Assembly: GCA_022828595.1 (NCBI GenBank)
Contig: JAKGHH010000002.1
Location: forward strand, 45,478,222-45,542,221
Length of the DNA stretch: 64,000 bases
Source: Nelumbo lutea
Lineage: Eukaryota; Streptophyta; Magnoliopsida; Proteales; Nelumbonaceae
Reading direction: 5' to 3'
In this document: positions 60,701-64,000 of the stretch, one piece after another
How positions within the stretch are numbered: the stretch's first letter is position 1
How the letters are laid out: each line of letters opens with the position of its first letter
Position numbers and translations under genes: made by a program
Notes under the pieces: model-generated
Told to the model about the DNA's origin: nothing
The model's input: the letters and a program-made list of their open reading frames with translations, nothing else
Database searches by the model: none

Positions 60701-62187
60701 CTCCCAATCACTTTCTGAGACTCTAGATCCTGAAAAACACAATAGGAAGGAAAGAAGGTTACACAACAGTTCAATGACTTAGTTAGGCTACTTATAGATA
60801 ACAAATTTGTATTTAGCTTGGGTACATGAAGAACAAAAGGAAGTACCAAGGAATTTGTAGCATTGATGGTTCTTTTGCTGGAGATAGAGGCAAGAGAGCC
60901 ATCGGCTAGGGTGATTTTGTCATGGCCACGAAGTAAATCATAAGAAACAAACAAAGCGGAAATGTTGGTCATATGATCAAAAGCACTAGAATCAATAATC
61001 CAAGGGATCCTACGATTACCTGAAATAGTTGCATGATTAGCAGAAGACTGTATACCTGAATGAGCAAATGCAGAAGAGGTTGAATTTCCTAGAGGGTTGG
61101 AAGAAGAGGCCACACCCTCTAGGTGACTGATCATCCTCCCAAACTTCTCATATTCTGCCTTCATAGCTGCTAACTGCTCACTAGCAATCATCTCTTCAGT
61201 TTGGTATCTGTCACTATCTGGACCAACAACAATATTGGCACTCCTTGCCTTCATATTATCAGACTTCTTTTGAAACCGAAGAGGAAGAAGCTCAAGATGC
61301 AAGTTCCAACACTTGTCTTTAGTGTGTTTTGGGTTTTTACAGTACTCACAAATAATTTCTTTCTTCCCTGAGCTACTTGGAGTCCCTGCAACTCCCTTGG
61401 GTTTCACTCCTATATTAGCAAAGTGATCATTTAGACCAGCCCCTTGGACCTGGACAAGTCTCCTGCTTTCTTCACTACTTACCAAGGCATAGACTTGAGA
61501 CAATGAAACACTATCATTGGATAAAATATTTTGCTTTGTGATGTCATACTCTGGATTCAGCCCTGTCAAAAACTCGAACACCCTGTTTCTCCCAACAAGT
61601 TTCCTGTAGGTCTTAGCATCATTAGTGGTGTCCCAGGCTACAACTTCTATCAAATCAATTTCTTGCCATAAAGACTTTAGTATTGAGAAATATACAGCTA
61701 ATGGTTTCTTCCCTTGCCTCAAATTCTTCACATCACTTCTCAGCTTGTAAACCTTGGCCACATTTAATTTATGGGAATAGATTTCAGCAACACTATCCTA
61801 AATTTCCTTTGCTGAATTCATCCACAAATAGTGTTGACTAATCTGCGGTCGCATTGAGTTCACAAGCCATCCAATAACAGTATAATTTTCTTGCATTCAT
61901 TTTTCATATGTTAGATCGTCTTCCGAAGGAGCCTTCTTGCTCCCGGAGATAAAACCCCATTTGCCTCTACTTTAGATATGAATTTTTATTGATTGTGACC
62001 AAGCTAGATAATTAGTTCCATCCAGCTTGACTGTGGTCACAACCAGTAGAGAGTCTATAGAGGCTCTCGGAACCTGTCCGGATTCAGCAACATGCTTGTT
62101 TTCAACTTCTGAAGGGTTCATCTTCTTAAATACTTCAAAAATAACTTCTAACAACTTCAAATAACAAAAAATGAAGACAGAACACAA
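57702..62187 (-). pseudogene. Copia-B gag-pol polyprotein (broken)
   Basis: In order on the minus strand: Gag start MNPSEVENKHVAESGQVPRA (62121) and NYLAWSQSIKIHI; Gag with zinc knuckle CEYCKNPKHTKDKC (CX2CX4HX4C; 61761-60655); protease-like WIIDSSAFDHMT, where the catalytic DSG reads DSS; integrase (60586-59654) with YFFLFIDDFSRFTWIFF and FRSDNAKEYF and NGVVERKNRH; RT with [38 protein letters not shown] and the YVDD box (58720-58690); RNase H with EAYTDVDWAGNIDDRRSTSE and KHIEVDKHFIRE (58430-57702). Several frame changes and stops separate the parts, so the element cannot move by itself. Confidence 0.85.
59329..59458. repeat. 64-bp tandem duplication in copia-B pol
   Basis: GGAAATGCAATGTGCAG starts at 59332 and again at 59396. 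The copies differ at a few bases. The period is not a multiple of three, so it shifts the frame in the linker between integrase and RT. Confidence 0.88.
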
Positions 62188-62595
62188 ACTGTGTTATGAG
62201 CCAACCTCTATTGTAGCTGTACCAGCTAACTGCGTCACACCCGGAAGCCGGGAGAAACAGAGAAACCTCAGCCGCTCCTTGTAGACTTCATAGAACACCA
62301 ATCCACTTGATTCGATCTTCAAGATGAAGGATGAGAAGGCCTTCGGTCACTAAGCGCTCGGGTCAAACTCCCTGTGGGGCTCGCAATCAGATTTCTCCAG
62401 AAAATTAGGGTTTCGGGCAACACATTTGAATTTGTCAGGAGGACGACAAACCCAATCCCCTTCTCTCCAGAAACCACTAACAACTGGGCTGAAAAAGGTT
62501 TCTTTAACTACTCATACGATTCAGTTCTCCATACACACCGTGTATGGGAAAAAAGGGGTGAAAAGAGGGAAAAGTCGAGCCTGCTCTGATACCAA

Positions 62596-62934
62596 GAAGA
62601 AAAAACAACCTTTTGAAAAGAAAGGACTGTTTAAAAAGTTGTAGAAAACCAAAAGAAAGTAGCAGAAATCAGGTTTCAAGAAGAGAGAAGAAGAAGGTGG
62701 TGGCAACTAGGGTTCAGACAGAGAGATCTTCGAACATAACCTCCTCTCTTACTCCCTTAGTTCTATTTCATTAAGTTAAACTTTAGTAATTTACAGAGAG
62801 ACCCCTAATTGGGCGAAAAATTAAAAAACATAACATAAGAAATAATAAAACCCAGATTAAGGCCCATTACAGCAAAGAACATAAAACATAAAAAAAGATA
62901 AACAGCCTATGGGCCATCGCCCATCTTCTCTACA
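62596..62934 (-). repeat. Copia-B 5' LTR
   Basis: It is the partner of 57379-57731. In element orientation it starts TGTAGAGAAGATGGGC and ends at TTTTTTCTTCT just before the primer site TGGTATCAGAGC. Confidence 0.85.
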
Positions 62935-63458
62935 GACGCTTCCACCCAAAAGGAAGTAAGAACATGGGAATCTTGGAGAAGGGTTCTTACAACACTCAAA
63001 ATATGTCTGTTCTTATGCTTTACCCCATTTTGTCGTGGAGTTCCTAGGCATGACTTTTGAGTAACAATTCCTTTTTTTTTCAAATATGTTTGAAACCCTC
63101 CAAACTCCCCATCATAGTATTCCCTCTGTACCTAAACATAAAGTACCAATGGTAGCATTAAACTGATTCTTAACAAAAGCCTAAAACAATTTAAATGAGG
63201 GAAACACATCTGATTTCTTGCACAAAAAATAGATCCAAGTGAATCAAGTGCAGTCGTCAATGAAAAGAAAAGAATATTTGCAAACCAGTGTAGAAGTTAA
63301 AAGAGACAACTGAACATCACTATGTATACCTGAATGGAATAGTAAAATGTTCAACAACAAAAGTAAATGACAATATATGACTTTTACTCAAGCAACATGT
63401 AATACAAGACTTATCAACATTAGCAAAAGTAGTAGCTTTAGAAGTTAGGCAGCTAGTA

Positions 63459-64000
63459 TGTGTAGAAGATCAAGACTGTAATCAGTCTTGAATCCTAAAA
63501 GGTTTTAGGTTTGTAAAACAGAAGAGAAGATGAGAGAAAATGAGAGAATAGAAGAGAAGCAAGAGAACACAAGTTGCTGAAAGGATGGACAGATTCTAAC
63601 ACTTCTGCCGCTGCCACTTCAACTTAATATTTATATGTTATGCTAGTTACAGGAAAGGACAAATCTGCCCTTGGTGTTTACATCATAACACTTAACAATA
63701 TGAAACTGAAAAGTAAATAACAACTAGAATAACAGAAAAACATAACAAATAGACTATGTACATTCTACCCTACGGACAGAGTGGCTCAGTTTCTCTACAC
63801 TCCCCCTCAAGTTGGGAGTAAATGTTTATCATTCCCAACTTGGATAGATCCGCTTCTAGCTTCTTTCTTGATACGGCTTTAGTGAGGATATCTGCTAGTT
63901 GCATACTGGAAGTGATGTAAGGGAGGCATACTTCTTGAGATGAGACCCTCTCTCGTACAAAATGCCGGTCAACTTCAATGTGTTTGGTTCTGTCATGCTG
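63459..64000 (-). mobile_element. Copia-C: 3' LTR and RNase H end, continues past the window
   Basis: A 341-bp LTR (63459-63799) has TG..CA termini on either strand (TGTGTAGAAGATC ... CTCTACA). A polypurine tract complement CTCCCCCTCAAG follows at 63800-63811, and then copia RNase H codons on the minus strand ending at the HDRTKHIEVDRH motif. It replaces the copia-A sequence at 63458 in the middle of the integrase region, so it most likely inserted into copia-A. Confidence 0.8.

Larger units (their letters stand above)
57379..62934 (-). mobile_element. Copia-B: near-complete Ty1-copia element nested in copia-A
   Basis: LTRs lie at 57379-57731 and 62596-62934, with a tRNA-iMet-type primer site (TGGTATCAGAGC on minus, 62583-62594) and a polypurine tract next to the left LTR (complement CTCCCCCTCAAG, 57732-57743). 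The flanks are GGCGC (57374-57378) and GACGC (62935-62939), a 5-bp duplication with one mismatch. Joining those flanks rebuilds the copia-A integrase frame from FWVEA into the LINLLPSS segment. The LTRs differ by many point changes and small indels, so the insertion is not very recent. Confidence 0.85.
53600..63458 (-). mobile_element. Copia-A: degenerate Ty1-copia element, split by a LINE and by copia-B
   Basis: Pieces read in order on the minus strand: integrase core (63450-62935) with FLFIDDCT-like and QNGVKHKNRHI motifs; integrase continuation (57378-57120) with LINLLPSSILHNTSPFQ and HVFGCVCFVHLLPY; RT (55526-54866) with WDLVPAPPDAS and VAQGYKQEYGIDYEE; then ITYAVQVVSQ-like and RNase H parts with LHADNVSAIKIASNPV and KHIEVDCHF (54223-53975). 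A polypurine tract complement (AACCCCCCTCAAA) at 53908-53920 marks its 3' LTR to the left. The left border in the V-ATPase intron is approximate. The frame is heavily mutated. Confidence 0.78.

Noticed and set aside
1..64000. CRISPR array, bacterial operons, rRNA or intact tRNA genes
   Set aside because: The window is plant nuclear DNA; no regularly spaced repeats, rRNA words or intact tRNA folds were seen.

Overview
This is nuclear DNA of a flowering plant. The evidence is split genes with GT..AG introns and plant families throughout: a chloroplast PPR protein of HCF152 type, a vacuolar H+-ATPase subunit a, a DCAF8-like WD40 protein, a plant RBM24/38-like RRM protein, and a plant-specific proline-rich protein with a conserved WSP-type C-terminus. 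The intergenic space holds Ty1-copia elements, plant L1-type LINEs, tRNA-derived SINEs, and Tourist-like and hAT-like MITEs. I cannot name the species or say whether it is a eudicot or a magnoliid.

Layout. 1-5.9 kb is repeat-rich DNA without a gene. 5.9-11.0 kb (minus) is a ten-exon gene for a roughly 1,000-residue proline/serine-rich protein. 11.0-16.2 kb is intergenic, with two hAT-like palindrome-rich elements, a foldback element and a SINE. 16.2-18.4 kb (plus) is the intron-free HCF152-like PPR gene. 18.4-36.3 kb is a repeat block. It contains a complete 5.9 kb LINE with target-site duplication, several MITEs, a degenerate unknown gene remnant and an acid phosphatase pseudogene split by a MITE. 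36.4-38.1 kb (plus) is the six-exon RRM gene. 39.8-44.4 kb (minus) is the five-exon DCAF8-like gene, whose 2.4 kb intron has collected LINE tails and a MITE. 44.4-50.0 kb is repeat-rich intergenic DNA. 50.0-53.5 kb (minus) is the last five exons of a V-ATPase subunit a gene. 53.6-64.0 kb is a nested stack of copia elements plus a LINE, all minus, lying where the upstream exons of that gene would be expected.

The five genes are unrelated single-copy-type housekeeping genes, each with its own splicing structure; nothing suggests an operon or cluster. The most informative material is in the mobile DNA: insertion order can be read from target-site duplications, and one MITE has broken a coding exon. 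I did not find a novel biochemical system here.
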